Shown here in pieces: positions 51,900 through 60,018 of a stretch of 64,000 nt of DNA. Source of the stretch: Bacillota bacterium (GTDB taxonomy: Bacteria > Bacillota > Clostridia > Acetivibrionales > DTU013); assembly GCA_023412665.1 (NCBI GenBank), contig JAEZCA010000029.1, positions 1-64,000 of the forward strand. The letters run 5' to 3'. A program made the translations under genes and the position numbers. The notes below the pieces were generated by a model, which saw nothing but the letters and a program-made list of their open reading frames with translations, had not been told where the DNA came from and did not search any database. Within the stretch, counting starts at the first letter, position 1, and each line of letters starts with the position of its first letter.

Positions 51900-51915
51900 A
51901 CAAATATGTGTCTAC

Positions 51916-53448
51916 CTACTTCAATAATGATTCACCGGTCATTTCGGCGGGCTTTTCCAGGCCGAGCAATTCGAGCATCGTCGGCGCCAGATCCGCCAGA
52001 CGACCTTCTTTCAACTGCCTGTCTCCTAAACCGATGCCTATCAGAGGCACTATGTTTGTAGTATGAGCAGTAAACGGTCCGCCTGTATCATAGTCCACCA
52101 TCTGCTCTGCGTTGCCGTGGTCAGCTGTTATCAGCGCAATTCCATCCTGGGCCTGAATAGCCTTTACGATCCTGCCCACGCATTCATCTATGGCCTCCAC
52201 AGCAGCCCTTGCAGCGTTCATGAACCCTGTATGTCCAACCATATCACAGTTTGCATAATTCAATACTATTACATCATATTGCTTGGATTCTATCCTCTTG
52301 AGTACTTCCTCCGTCACTTCATACGCGCTCATCTCTGGCTTCAGATCATAGGTGGCTACCTTCGGAGACGGGATCAGCGCACGATCCTCGCCGTCATACA
52401 ACGTCTCCGTACCTCCATTGAAGAAGAAGGTAACATGGGCGTATTTCTCAGTTTCTGCTATTCTGAGCTGCTTTAAGCCATTTTTACTGATATACTCTCC
52501 GAATGTATTTGTAAGGCCTTCCGGTTTGAACGCAACATTCACATTAGGCAGAGTTTTATCATACTGAGTCATGCAGACATAATGCAGCGGAAAAAATCCA
52601 TTGGGCCTTTCAAATCCGGAAAACTCCTGATCTACGAAGGTCCTGGTTATTTCCCTTGCCCTGTCAGGCCTGAAGTTGAAGAAAATGATAGAGTCGTTTT
52701 TACCAATGGTTGCAATAGGCTTGCCATCCTTTATGATAACAGTAGGCTTGACAAATTCGTCAAACTCCTGTCTGGCATAGGACTCAGCAACAGCTTCTGA
52801 TGCTGAGTCTGCAGTCAGCCCCTGACCAAGAACCATTGCATTGTAGGCCTGAACTACCCTCTCCCAACGGTTGTCTCTGTCCATTGCATAGTACCTGCCC
52901 ATAACACTGGCGATCCTGCCTGTTCCGATCTCAGCAAGTTTATCTTCAAGCTCCTTCACGTAATCCTTTGAGCTGTCAGGAGGAACATCCCTTCCATCAA
53001 AGAAGCAATGGACAAACACATCCTTCAAACCGTATCTCTTGGCCAATTCCACCAACGCATACAGGTGGGTGTTGTGGCTGTGGACTCCACCATCAGACAA
53101 AAGACCATAAAGGTGCAGCTTTGTGCCATTCTTTTTACAGTTTTCTATTGCATCAATGAATTCACGCTTTTCAAAGAAATCTCCGTCCTCAATAGACTTC
53201 GTTATTCTTGTGAGCTCCTGGTATACAATCCTGCCTGCCCCGATATTTGTATGCCCTACCTCGGAGTTGCCCATCTGGCCTCTAGGCAGTCCTACATCCA
53301 TTCCGCTTGTATGGATCACTGCGGTTGGATAATTCTTCATGAAGCTGTCCAGATTCGGCTTATTTGCCTCAGCTATGGCATTTCCGTCCGAACGCTCATT
53401 TATACCGAATCCATCAAGAATGATCAATGCTACTAATTTGTTTTTCAT
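51916..53448 (-). CDS. gpmI: GpmI, cofactor-independent phosphoglycerate mutase
   Basis: A 510-residue manganese enzyme that turns 3-phosphoglycerate into 2-phosphoglycerate. It starts LVALIILDGFGINERSDGNA. The active-site serine is Ser62 in QMGNSEVGHTNIGAG. The metal-binding blocks include VLNYANCDMVGHTG and ITADHGNAEQM. The start at 53448 has GGGGTGG 5 bases upstream; a GTG at 53457 lies too near that site. It follows the pgk-tpi gene, with palindromic repeats between them. Confidence 0.97.
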   Translation of the reverse strand: MKNKLVALIILDGFGINERSDGNAIAEANKPNLDSFMKNYPTAVIHTSGMDVGLPRGQMGNSEVGHTNIGAGRIVYQELTRITKSIEDGDFFEKREFIDAIENCKKNGTKLHLYGLLSDGGVHSHNTHLYALVELAKRYGLKDVFVHCFFDGRDVPPDSSKDYVKELEDKLAEIGTGRIASVMGRYYAMDRDNRWERVVQAYNAMVLGQGLTADSASEAVAESYARQEFDEFVKPTVIIKDGKPIATIGKNDSIIFFNFRPDRAREITRTFVDQEFSGFERPNGFFPLHYVCMTQYDKTLPNVNVAFKPEGLTNTFGEYISKNGLKQLRIAETEKYAHVTFFFNGGTETLYDGEDRALIPSPKVATYDLKPEMSAYEVTEEVLKRIESKQYDVIVLNYANCDMVGHTGFMNAARAAVEAIDECVGRIVKAIQAQDGIALITADHGNAEQMVDYDTGGPFTAHTTNIVPLIGIGLGDRQLKEGRLADLAPTMLELLGLEKPAEMTGESLLK

Positions 53449-53469
53449 ATAATCCACCCCTTATTTATT

Positions 53470-53520
53470 GGGGACATACCTCATCAATCAAAGCCCTTCT
53501 CCGTGCAGAGGTGTGTCCCC
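53470..53520. repeat. REP-like palindrome upstream of gpmI
   Basis: A 13-base stem with one wobble pair (53470-53482 with 53508-53520, GGGGACATACCTC type). The stem is shared with the terminator at 42061-42103. It lies between pgk-tpi and gpmI, in the gpmI leader. Confidence 0.7.
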
Positions 53521-53550
53521 CTTACCTATGCTATCTCCCCTACCTTGCTC

Positions 53551-53578
53551 AAAGGGCTGTCTGTTCAGACAGCCCTTT
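53551..53578. repeat. 28-bp perfect palindrome
   Basis: A 13-base perfect stem (53551-53563 with 53566-53578, AAAGGGCTGTCTG type) with a 2-base loop. No T-run follows on either strand, so it is not a clear terminator. Confidence 0.6.
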
Positions 53579-53632
53579 ATTGCAATCCTTAGGGACTTAC
53601 CTCTTTGATTAACCTCAACTGTTATCTGTTAA

Positions 53633-53681
53633 GGGGACATTTCTTATCCATCCGGGCTTACCCACGTAAAGAAATGTCCCC
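53633..53681. repeat. REP-like palindrome after the pgk-tpi gene
   Basis: A perfect 13-base stem (53633-53645 with 53669-53681, GGGGACATTTCTT type). The same stem family appears at 51847-51899. It follows the pgk-tpi stop directly on the minus strand. Confidence 0.75.
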
Positions 53682-53689
53682 TCTCATTA

Positions 53690-55636
53690 TTAGCCGTTAT
53701 ACTTCACTATCTTCTCAAAGTCATCCAGCTTCAGGCTTGCGCCGCCTACCAGACCGCCGTCGATGTCGGACATATTGAAGAGCTCCGACGCATTGGCTGC
53801 TGTTACGCTTCCGCCGTACTGTATACGGACTTCATCCGCAACATCTTCGCAATACAGGCTCTTTACAGTTTCCCTTATAATAGCGCAGACTTCATTAGCC
53901 TGTTCCTTGGTGGCTGTCTTGCCTGTGCCGATTGCCCAGATGGGCTCGTATGCGATCACAGTTTCCTTGACCTGCTCTGCTGACAAACCGAGGATAGCTA
54001 TCTTCACCTGGTAGCTTACAAGCTCTGCAGTAACTCCCTCTTCCCTCTGTGCCAGTGATTCGCCGACACATATGATGGGTTTCAGGCCGTACTTGAATGC
54101 AGCATGTGCTTTTTTATTCACTGTCTCGTCCGTTTCGGCAAAATACTGTCTTCTTTCGGAATGACCGATGATAACATAATCCACACCGAGTTCCTTGAGC
54201 ATCGGGCCGGAAACCTCGCCGGTGAATGCACCTTTTTCTTCCCAATGCATGTTCTGAGCTGCAACCTTTATGTTTGATCCGGCTGCGGCCTTTACAACAT
54301 CAGGCAGACATATAAACGGCACGCCGACAACGACTTCTGCCTCAGCACCTTCAACTCTCGGCTTGAGCGCTGTTACAAACTCAACTGCCTCTTTGGCAGT
54401 TTTATTCATCTTCCAGTTGCCCGCTGCAATTTTCTTCCTGGGGTTCTTGTCCAGTAAAACCGCTATTCCGGGAAGTATCTTTCCTTCGAGGAATTCCAGT
54501 GAAGCGCCTCCGCCCGTAGAAATATGTGTAATCCTATCAGCAAATCCAAGCTGTTCAATAGCGGCAGCAGAGTCTCCGCCTCCAACTATTGAAATAGCTC
54601 CCGAGTCTGCAACAGCCTTGGCAACTTCCCTTGTACCGATAGCAAAATTGTCGAATTCAAATACTCCCATCGGTCCGTTCCATACGATAGTCTTTGCTTT
54701 TTTGATTTCCTTTGAGAACTTTTCGATCGTCAGAGAACCTATATCCATACCCATCCAGCCGTCCGGCATATCATCGGAGGGCACATATTTATGCTCGGTA
54801 TCATTGCTGAATTCCTTGCCTACTATGCTTCCGATAGGGAGCATAAGATTTACACCCTTGCTTTCTGCCTTTGCAAGCAGACTTTTTGCAAGCTCGATTT
54901 TATCCTCTTCACAAATGGAATTACCTATCTTGTAACCCTTTGCCTTAAGGAAGGTATAGGCCATGCCACCACCTATGATTAGCGAATCTACCTTGTCGAT
55001 CAGGTTTTCGATGACACTGATCTTGTCGGAAACCTTTTTGCCGCCGAGTATGGCAACAAAGGGTCTCTCAGGATTTGAAAGCGCCTTTCCCATGATGTCG
55101 ATCTCTTTTTGGATCAGATATCCGCAGACTGCCGGCAGAAAATCAGCCAGACCAGCAGTTGAGGCGTGAGCCCTGTGTGCTGTGCCGAATGCATCATTTA
55201 CATATATCTCAGCAAGTGTGGAAAGCTCCTTTGCAAATGCAGGGTCGTTCTTCTCTTCCTCCTTGTGGAACCTGACATTTTCGAGCATTAGGATCTCTCC
55301 GTCCTTAAGAGCGGCAGCTTTCGCCTTGGCATCCGGTCCTATAACATCCTCAGCCATAATAACCGGCTTATCCAGTAGCTCGCTGAGCCTCAAAGCAGTC
55401 GGCTTCATGCTGAACTTTGCTTCAGGTCCGTTCTTCGGCCTGCCTAGATGTGAAACGAGGATCGTCCTTGCTCCGTTGTCCACAAGATACTTGATCGTGG
55501 GCAGTGCACCGACTATTCTTTTATCGTCGGTGATCCTTCCGTTTTCATCCTGCGGGACATTGAAATCGACTCTGACAATGACTCTTTTCCCTTTTACGTC
55601 AATATCCTCAATTGACTTTTTATTATACAGTGCCAT
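53690..55636 (-). CDS. pgk-tpiA: Fused phosphoglycerate kinase / triosephosphate isomerase
   Basis: A 648-residue bifunctional enzyme. The PGK part (1-397) has VRVDFNVPQDENGRIT, LVSHLGRP, LGGKKVSDKI and the nucleotide loop IVGGGDSAAAIEQLG. The TIM part (398-648) follows without a stop: AAGNWKMNKTA (Lys409), IIGHSERRQYF (His492) and AYEPIWAIGTGK (Glu564). The boundary is near 54445. It matches the PGK-TIM fusion known from Thermotoga. Both halves look intact. The start at 55636 has AAAGGGTG 5 bases upstream; a frame to 55714 is not conserved. It is followed by gpmI and preceded by gap, with a terminator between gap and this gene. Confidence 0.95.
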   Translation of the reverse strand: MALYNKKSIEDIDVKGKRVIVRVDFNVPQDENGRITDDKRIVGALPTIKYLVDNGARTILVSHLGRPKNGPEAKFSMKPTALRLSELLDKPVIMAEDVIGPDAKAKAAALKDGEILMLENVRFHKEEEKNDPAFAKELSTLAEIYVNDAFGTAHRAHASTAGLADFLPAVCGYLIQKEIDIMGKALSNPERPFVAILGGKKVSDKISVIENLIDKVDSLIIGGGMAYTFLKAKGYKIGNSICEEDKIELAKSLLAKAESKGVNLMLPIGSIVGKEFSNDTEHKYVPSDDMPDGWMGMDIGSLTIEKFSKEIKKAKTIVWNGPMGVFEFDNFAIGTREVAKAVADSGAISIVGGGDSAAAIEQLGFADRITHISTGGGASLEFLEGKILPGIAVLLDKNPRKKIAAGNWKMNKTAKEAVEFVTALKPRVEGAEAEVVVGVPFICLPDVVKAAAGSNIKVAAQNMHWEEKGAFTGEVSGPMLKELGVDYVIIGHSERRQYFAETDETVNKKAHAAFKYGLKPIICVGESLAQREEGVTAELVSYQVKIAILGLSAEQVKETVIAYEPIWAIGTGKTATKEQANEVCAIIRETVKSLYCEDVADEVRIQYGGSVTAANASELFNMSDIDGGLVGGASLKLDDFEKIVKYNG

Positions 55637-55689
55637 GATATTCACCCTTTCAAATTGTATGCGCTGTATCATAAGCGCCAGTGCGTCTA

Positions 55690-55742
55690 TAAAAAAGGTC
55701 CACCCTTTGACCACTCACATAAGGTAAGGGCAAGAGTGGACC
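55690..55742 (-). terminator. Terminator between gap and pgk-tpi
   Basis: A stem GGTCCAC/GTGGACC (55697-55703 with 55736-55742), continuing as an inner CCCTT/AAGGG pair, is followed by six T on the minus strand. It would uncouple or reduce read-through from gap. Confidence 0.7.
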
Positions 55743-55766
55743 ATAATTAGTCCTTAGATCTGTTGC

Positions 55767-56780
55767 TTATTTAGCGTCGACTTTTGCCATGTGCTGGATA
55801 AGGTCAACTACTTTGTTTGAATAACCCCATTCGTTGTCATACCAGGACACCAGCTTGACGAAGTTGTCATTGAGAGCTATGCCTGCTTTTGCATCGAATA
55901 TTGAGGTACGTGGATCGTGGATGAAGTCTGAAGAAACAACGTCATCCTCAGTGTATCCGAGGATACCCTTGAGTTCGTTTTCAGAAGCTTTCTTTATAAC
56001 TGCCTTGATCTCTTCATAGGTTGCAGCCTTCTCAAGACGGCAGGTAAGGTCTACTACTGATACGTCAGGAGTAGGAACTCTGAAGGACATGCCTGTCAGT
56101 TTGCCGTTGAGCTCGGGGATAACCTTTCCAACAGCCTTTGCAGCGCCGGTGGAGGAAGGAATGATATTGTGTGCAGCTGCGCGTCCGCCTCTCCAGTCTT
56201 TCTTGGAGGGTCCGTCAACTGTTTTCTGTGTTGCAGTGATAGAATGAACAGTGGTCATGAGACCTTCAACAATACCGAAATTGTCGTGGATGACCTTTGC
56301 AAGAGGTGCCAGACAGTTGGTAGTGCAGGATGCGTTGGAAACAACGGTCATGTCCTTTGTGTACTTGTCGTCGTTTACGCCCATAACGAACATCGGAGTG
56401 CTGTCCTTTGCAGGTGCGCTGATAACTACCTTCTTAGCGCCGCCCTTGAAGTGTGCCGATGCTTTTTCGGTAGTCAGGAATACACCTGTGGACTCAACTA
56501 TGTATTCTGCTCCGCATTCGCCCCACGGGATCTCTTCCGGATTCATAGCAGCATATACAGCTACCTTCTTGCCGTTTACCACGAGCTTGTCGCCTTCTAC
56601 GGAAATGTCGCCCTTGAACTGACCATGTACCGTATCATACCTGAGCATGTATGTCATGTACTCAAGATCAATAAACGGATCGTTTATACCCATTACTTCA
56701 ACATTAGAATTTTCGATCGCTGCTCTGAAAACGAGACGGCCGATTCTGCCAAAACCGTTAATACCAATTTTTACTGCCAT
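55767..56780 (-). CDS. gap: Glyceraldehyde-3-phosphate dehydrogenase
   Basis: A 337-residue glycolytic dehydrogenase that makes 1,3-bisphosphoglycerate with NAD. It opens VKIGINGFGRIGRLVFRAA (Rossmann motif). The catalytic Cys152 lies in SNASCTTNCLAPL and the partner His in TTVHSITATQ. The Asp in INDPF suggests NAD preference. The ATG at 56780 has AGGAGG 9 bases upstream. It starts the gap/pgk-tpi/gpmI cluster; its promoter has a neighbouring perfect inverted repeat. Confidence 0.97.
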   Translation of the reverse strand: MAVKIGINGFGRIGRLVFRAAIENSNVEVMGINDPFIDLEYMTYMLRYDTVHGQFKGDISVEGDKLVVNGKKVAVYAAMNPEEIPWGECGAEYIVESTGVFLTTEKASAHFKGGAKKVVISAPAKDSTPMFVMGVNDDKYTKDMTVVSNASCTTNCLAPLAKVIHDNFGIVEGLMTTVHSITATQKTVDGPSKKDWRGGRAAAHNIIPSSTGAAKAVGKVIPELNGKLTGMSFRVPTPDVSVVDLTCRLEKAATYEEIKAVIKKASENELKGILGYTEDDVVSSDFIHDPRTSIFDAKAGIALNDNFVKLVSWYDNEWGYSNKVVDLIQHMAKVDAK

Positions 56781-56832
56781 TTTTCTTTACCTCCTATATG
56801 AATTATGTTTATTACATTCCAAAATCACAACT

Positions 56833-56861
56833 ATTTTATATTATTTAGATAATATTTTCAA
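56833..56861 (-). promoter_or_regulatory. Promoter of gap
   Basis: TTGAAA (56861-56856) and TAAAAT (56838-56833) are 17 bases apart in a very AT-rich region, about 53 bases before the start codon. Confidence 0.5.
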
Positions 56862-56867
56862 TACTTA

Positions 56868-56893
56868 TGTTAAAAATAAATAAATTTTTAACA
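56868..56893 (-). promoter_or_regulatory. Perfect inverted repeat just upstream of the gap promoter
   Basis: A 10-base perfect inverted repeat TGTTAAAAAT/ATTTTTAACA with a 6-base spacer lies 7 bases upstream of the -35 box. It looks like an operator. Its half-sites TTGTTAA/TTAACA resemble Rex half-sites, but the spacing differs from the Rex consensus, so the regulator is not named. The remaining 56894-57105 shows no gene. Confidence 0.5.
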
Positions 56894-57105
56894 ATGTCTG
56901 AACAACTATTCCGCCAATGCTTTCAGCCGTCAATGATTCCATTGCGGACTCTGCTATGCAGCAGCACTTCGGATCGTGAAAAACAGCCTCCTCAAAACAT
57001 GTCAACCATATATTCTCCTGTATCAGATAAAAGTATACTGACGTCTGATTTTAATAGGTCAAATTGCTTAGCATCGGTTTCTTCGGCCGGTCAACCGTCA
57101 TACTG

Positions 57106-58005
57106 TCACATATCCGGATATACGGTAAATTTCTCTACTATACTGACCGGATTATAGGACAGCTTCGCCTTCCTCATCCCCTCAAGCCCAAGATCCTGCT
57201 CCCTGTTGACAAATGCCGTGCCGCTCCATTCATGCTGCACAAACTGCTGGTTGATCAATGTAAAGAGGCCGTCAATCGTGTTTTTTGCCTTTTCTATATG
57301 TATCACGGCAGTATTGTCGTTGAGCATTTCGCCAACGGTAAATGCTTCATAATCGCCGTCTACTTTAATCAATGCGCCCTTGCAGCCAAGGGTCCTGAAA
57401 TTCCTTAAAAGCTCAAGATTTGCACTTCGCTCACAGTAATCACCTTCCTGGCAGCTGCAGTTCTTCTGCCTGCACCACTCCTCCATTATCCTGGTACACT
57501 CATCAAGAAGGCTGCATTCAAGCGGGACATATTCGAATTCGTGCAGCTTTTTGAACTTGTTAATATGGTTCCGCTTGCCGTCGTATTTTTTCCCGCGCAG
57601 ATTCAAGAGATCCTCCGTATTGTAGAGGTAATCGCTGTTATCTCTGTCAAATATTATCCTTTCTTCAGAGGCTACATATTTGCCCATATATTCAAGATCA
57701 TCGCGAGTAAGCTTTTTGAAGCAGAATTTCCAGCCTCTTTCAGTGAAATAGCCCTTTAATTCTTTGTAAGCCAGGGCAAAGTTCTCTTCGTTGATGTCAC
57801 CTATGGGCATCATTGCATAAGGCTCGATCCTGGCCGGTGCGGCGACTATGCATAAAAGCCCTGCTATGACCTTGTACCTGAATTTATAGTAATACCTCCA
57901 TGCAAAGAAATTGGTAAAGGTCATTTCCGATATTTGCGGCCTTCGAAGGCTTATATAGCTGTCAAATAACGGCTTGCTGTTAAGCGTTATCTCGTTGAAT
58001 TCCAT
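57106..58005 (-). CDS. DUF2156 family protein (GNAT-like)
   Basis: A 299-residue soluble protein of DUF2156, a double GNAT-like fold related to the C-terminal domain of lysyl-phosphatidylglycerol synthases. It has the family segment LRGKKYDGKRNHINKF and, later, AVIHIEKAKNTIDGLFTLIN and FVNREQDLGLEGMRKAK. There is no membrane domain, so it is a cytoplasmic relative with unknown substrate. The start at 58005 has GGGAG 6 bases upstream; the frame extends to 58083 through a hairpin region and is unlikely. Single gene. Confidence 0.9.
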   Translation of the reverse strand: MEFNEITLNSKPLFDSYISLRRPQISEMTFTNFFAWRYYYKFRYKVIAGLLCIVAAPARIEPYAMMPIGDINEENFALAYKELKGYFTERGWKFCFKKLTRDDLEYMGKYVASEERIIFDRDNSDYLYNTEDLLNLRGKKYDGKRNHINKFKKLHEFEYVPLECSLLDECTRIMEEWCRQKNCSCQEGDYCERSANLELLRNFRTLGCKGALIKVDGDYEAFTVGEMLNDNTAVIHIEKAKNTIDGLFTLINQQFVQHEWSGTAFVNREQDLGLEGMRKAKLSYNPVSIVEKFTVYPDM

Positions 58006-58034
58006 AACTATCTCCCGTCCAAAACCCATAATAC

Positions 58035-58066
58035 AGCCTTGCACATTCAAATGAAAATGCAAGGCT
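58035..58066 (-). other. Hairpin in the leader of the DUF2156 gene
   Basis: A perfect 9-base stem AGCCTTGCA/TGCAAGGCT (58035-58043 with 58058-58066) with a 14-base loop lies about 30 bases before the ribosome site. No U-run follows on the minus strand, so it is not a plain terminator. It may be an attenuator or an mRNA stabiliser. Confidence 0.45.
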
Positions 58067-58191
58067 TTGATATTATATACCACTTATTTAGACATTAAAA
58101 CTAACATCCGCCCGGGTCACTTGGCTTTTAAGCCGGCGTCCTCAGTACTGACTATCACCATAATACGCAGACATCAGATAAAAGTTAGCGT

Positions 58192-59304
58192 TCATTCTAT
58201 ATTTTTAATAATTGAAAGCACAAGTTCGGAAGCCTTGATCATATTTTCAATGGAGATACACTCTTCAGTACTGTGAACCTTCTCCATTCCAGTACTGATA
58301 TCCACAGATTCTATGCCCTTACCGTTAAATATGTTTGTGTCGCTGCCTCCTCCGGTCTCCTCAGGCTGCAGCTTCACACCGATATCCTCAGCCGCCTTTT
58401 CAAGTATGGCCATGATCGGAGCATCGCCGGCTATACTGAAGGAGGGATAGAGCCTGTCTGCCCTGAAATTGACCCTTGCGCCGAATTCAGCGGCCGCCTG
58501 TTCAAAGCACTCCCTCATATGGGCTGTCTGGGCCTCCAGCTTGCTTAGCTCCCTGCTCCTTGCCTCTGCTTTTATCTCTACCCTGTCACATACTATGTTT
58601 GTTTCGCCTCCGCCATTTATACTTCCGATATTTGCGGTAGTCTCAAAATCTATCCTGCCCAGTTTCATACGCGATATAGCCGATGCAGCCACCTGGATCG
58701 CACTGATCCCTTTTTCAGGACTAACTCCTGCATGGGAGGCCTTACCTTCCACGGTCACAAGTATCTTGTCCTGCGCAGGGGCTTTTACTGCGACAGTGCC
58801 TATGGGCCCGTTACTGTCCATAATGAACCCATATTTTGCATATATCCTGCTGTAATCAAGATTTTTCGAACCATGCAGCCCACCCTCTTCGGCAACCGTA
58901 AAGACTATTTGTATGTCACCATGCTCCAGACCCCTCTCCTTTAAGGCTCTGACAGCCTCCAAAATACAAACGATGCCTGAAACATCGTCTCCACCGAGGA
59001 TCGTCGTACCATCTGATCTTATGTAATCTCCGTCTACAACAGGCTTTTTTCCGATACCCGGCTCAACTGTGTCCATATGTGCCGAAAATAACACAGCCGG
59101 TACATTTTTTGTTCCTTTTACAGTACAGATCAGATTACCTGCATCTCCGCCTATGGCATCTGCAGCATTGTCCTCATATACCTCGTGCCCCATTGCCTTT
59201 AGCTTTGCGCTCAGGCAGTCAGCCATCCGGCGTTCTTTTTTTGAGATGCTGTCAATGCTGACAAGCTCAATAAATTCCTTGATCAGTCTATCCCTGTTAA
59301 TCAA
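58192..59304 (-). CDS. M20 family tripeptidase-like peptidase
   Basis: A 370-residue zinc peptidase of the PepT-like branch. Metal-binding and catalytic pattern: FSAHMDTVEPG (His, Asp), TTILGGDDVSGI (Asp), VAEEGGLHGS (catalytic Glu). It likely trims di- or tripeptides in the cytoplasm. The start is a TTG at 59304 with GGAG 8 bases upstream, only 6 bases after the trmL stop, so the pair is co-translated. No ATG start is available upstream. Confidence 0.9.
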   Translation of the reverse strand: MINRDRLIKEFIELVSIDSISKKERRMADCLSAKLKAMGHEVYEDNAADAIGGDAGNLICTVKGTKNVPAVLFSAHMDTVEPGIGKKPVVDGDYIRSDGTTILGGDDVSGIVCILEAVRALKERGLEHGDIQIVFTVAEEGGLHGSKNLDYSRIYAKYGFIMDSNGPIGTVAVKAPAQDKILVTVEGKASHAGVSPEKGISAIQVAASAISRMKLGRIDFETTANIGSINGGGETNIVCDRVEIKAEARSRELSKLEAQTAHMRECFEQAAAEFGARVNFRADRLYPSFSIAGDAPIMAILEKAAEDIGVKLQPEETGGGSDTNIFNGKGIESVDISTGMEKVHSTEECISIENMIKASELVLSIIKNIE

Positions 59305-59309
59305 TCAGA

Positions 59310-59798
59310 TCACTCCATTCCCATTTTGCCCATTAGTTCAAAATGCTCAAAGTCATGCTGCCTTAAAACCTCATATAATATCACTGCCGCAGAATTGGAA
59401 AGATTGAGGGAGCGGATGCCCGGCATCATTGGTATCCTGATGCAGTGATCTCTGTTTGCCTCCAGAAGGCTTTCAGGCAGCCCGGCAGTTTCTTTGCCAA
59501 ATACAAGAAAGCAGTCCTTAGGATATTTTACCTCTGTGTATGTCCTCCCTGCTTTTGTAGATGCATAGAAAAATGTGAGGCCGGAATATTTCTCCCTTAG
59601 CTCCGCAAAGCTTTCGCTGACACTCACCAGCACCTTGTCCCAGTAATCCAGACCGGCCCTTTTCAGATAGCGGTCATCTATCGAGAATCCAAGGGGTTTC
59701 ACCAGATGCAGTCCTGTGCCTGTTGCAGCGCAGGTCCTTGCAATATTTCCGGTATTCTGAGGTATTTCAGGCTCAACTAATGCTATATGAACGGGCAA
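59310..59798 (-). CDS. trmL: TrmL, tRNA (cytidine/uridine-34-2'-O)-methyltransferase
   Basis: A 162-residue SPOUT methyltransferase that modifies the wobble base of tRNA-Leu. It has the motifs EPEIPQNTGNIARTCA, VFGKETAGLPE and IPMMPGIRSLNLSNSAAVIL, which form the knot. The start is a TTG at 59798, with GGAG 8 bases upstream; the ATG at 59813 has no ribosome site and contains that GGAG. The peptidase follows six bases after the stop. Confidence 0.92.
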   Translation of the reverse strand: MPVHIALVEPEIPQNTGNIARTCAATGTGLHLVKPLGFSIDDRYLKRAGLDYWDKVLVSVSESFAELREKYSGLTFFYASTKAGRTYTEVKYPKDCFLVFGKETAGLPESLLEANRDHCIRIPMMPGIRSLNLSNSAAVILYEVLRQHDFEHFELMGKMGME

Positions 59799-59928
59799 TT
59801 TTTTTATCTCCATTTTTATGTTAATATTTCTAACGTAGCATCATTTTTATTTTACCACAAATACAAGAAAATAAAAAAGTCTTTAGATCATATCCGTCCA
59901 AATCCGGTCATACAACCCTGTACCATCC

Positions 59929-59957
59929 TTGACAGTCCTTCTCTGTATTGATATAAT
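59929..59957 (+). promoter_or_regulatory. Consensus promoter of glutamate dehydrogenase
   Basis: TTGACA (59929-59934) and TATAAT (59952-59957) are a perfect match to the sigma-A consensus with a 17-base spacer, 61 bases before the start codon. Confidence 0.85.
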
Positions 59958-60018
59958 TCAACAAGATTTTATGTAAAACATACAGGTATTTGAGTCATAT
60001 TGTATTGGAGGACTTTTT

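Noticed and set aside
53551..53578. Terminator between pgk-tpi and gpmI
   Set aside because: The palindrome is perfect but has a 2-base loop and no T-run on either strand. It was kept only as a repeat.
54420..54470. Programmed frameshift giving a separate PGK
   Set aside because: The zero frame reads straight through into TIM. A -1 shift would end after a dozen residues, but no strong slippery site with a stimulatory structure is visible.
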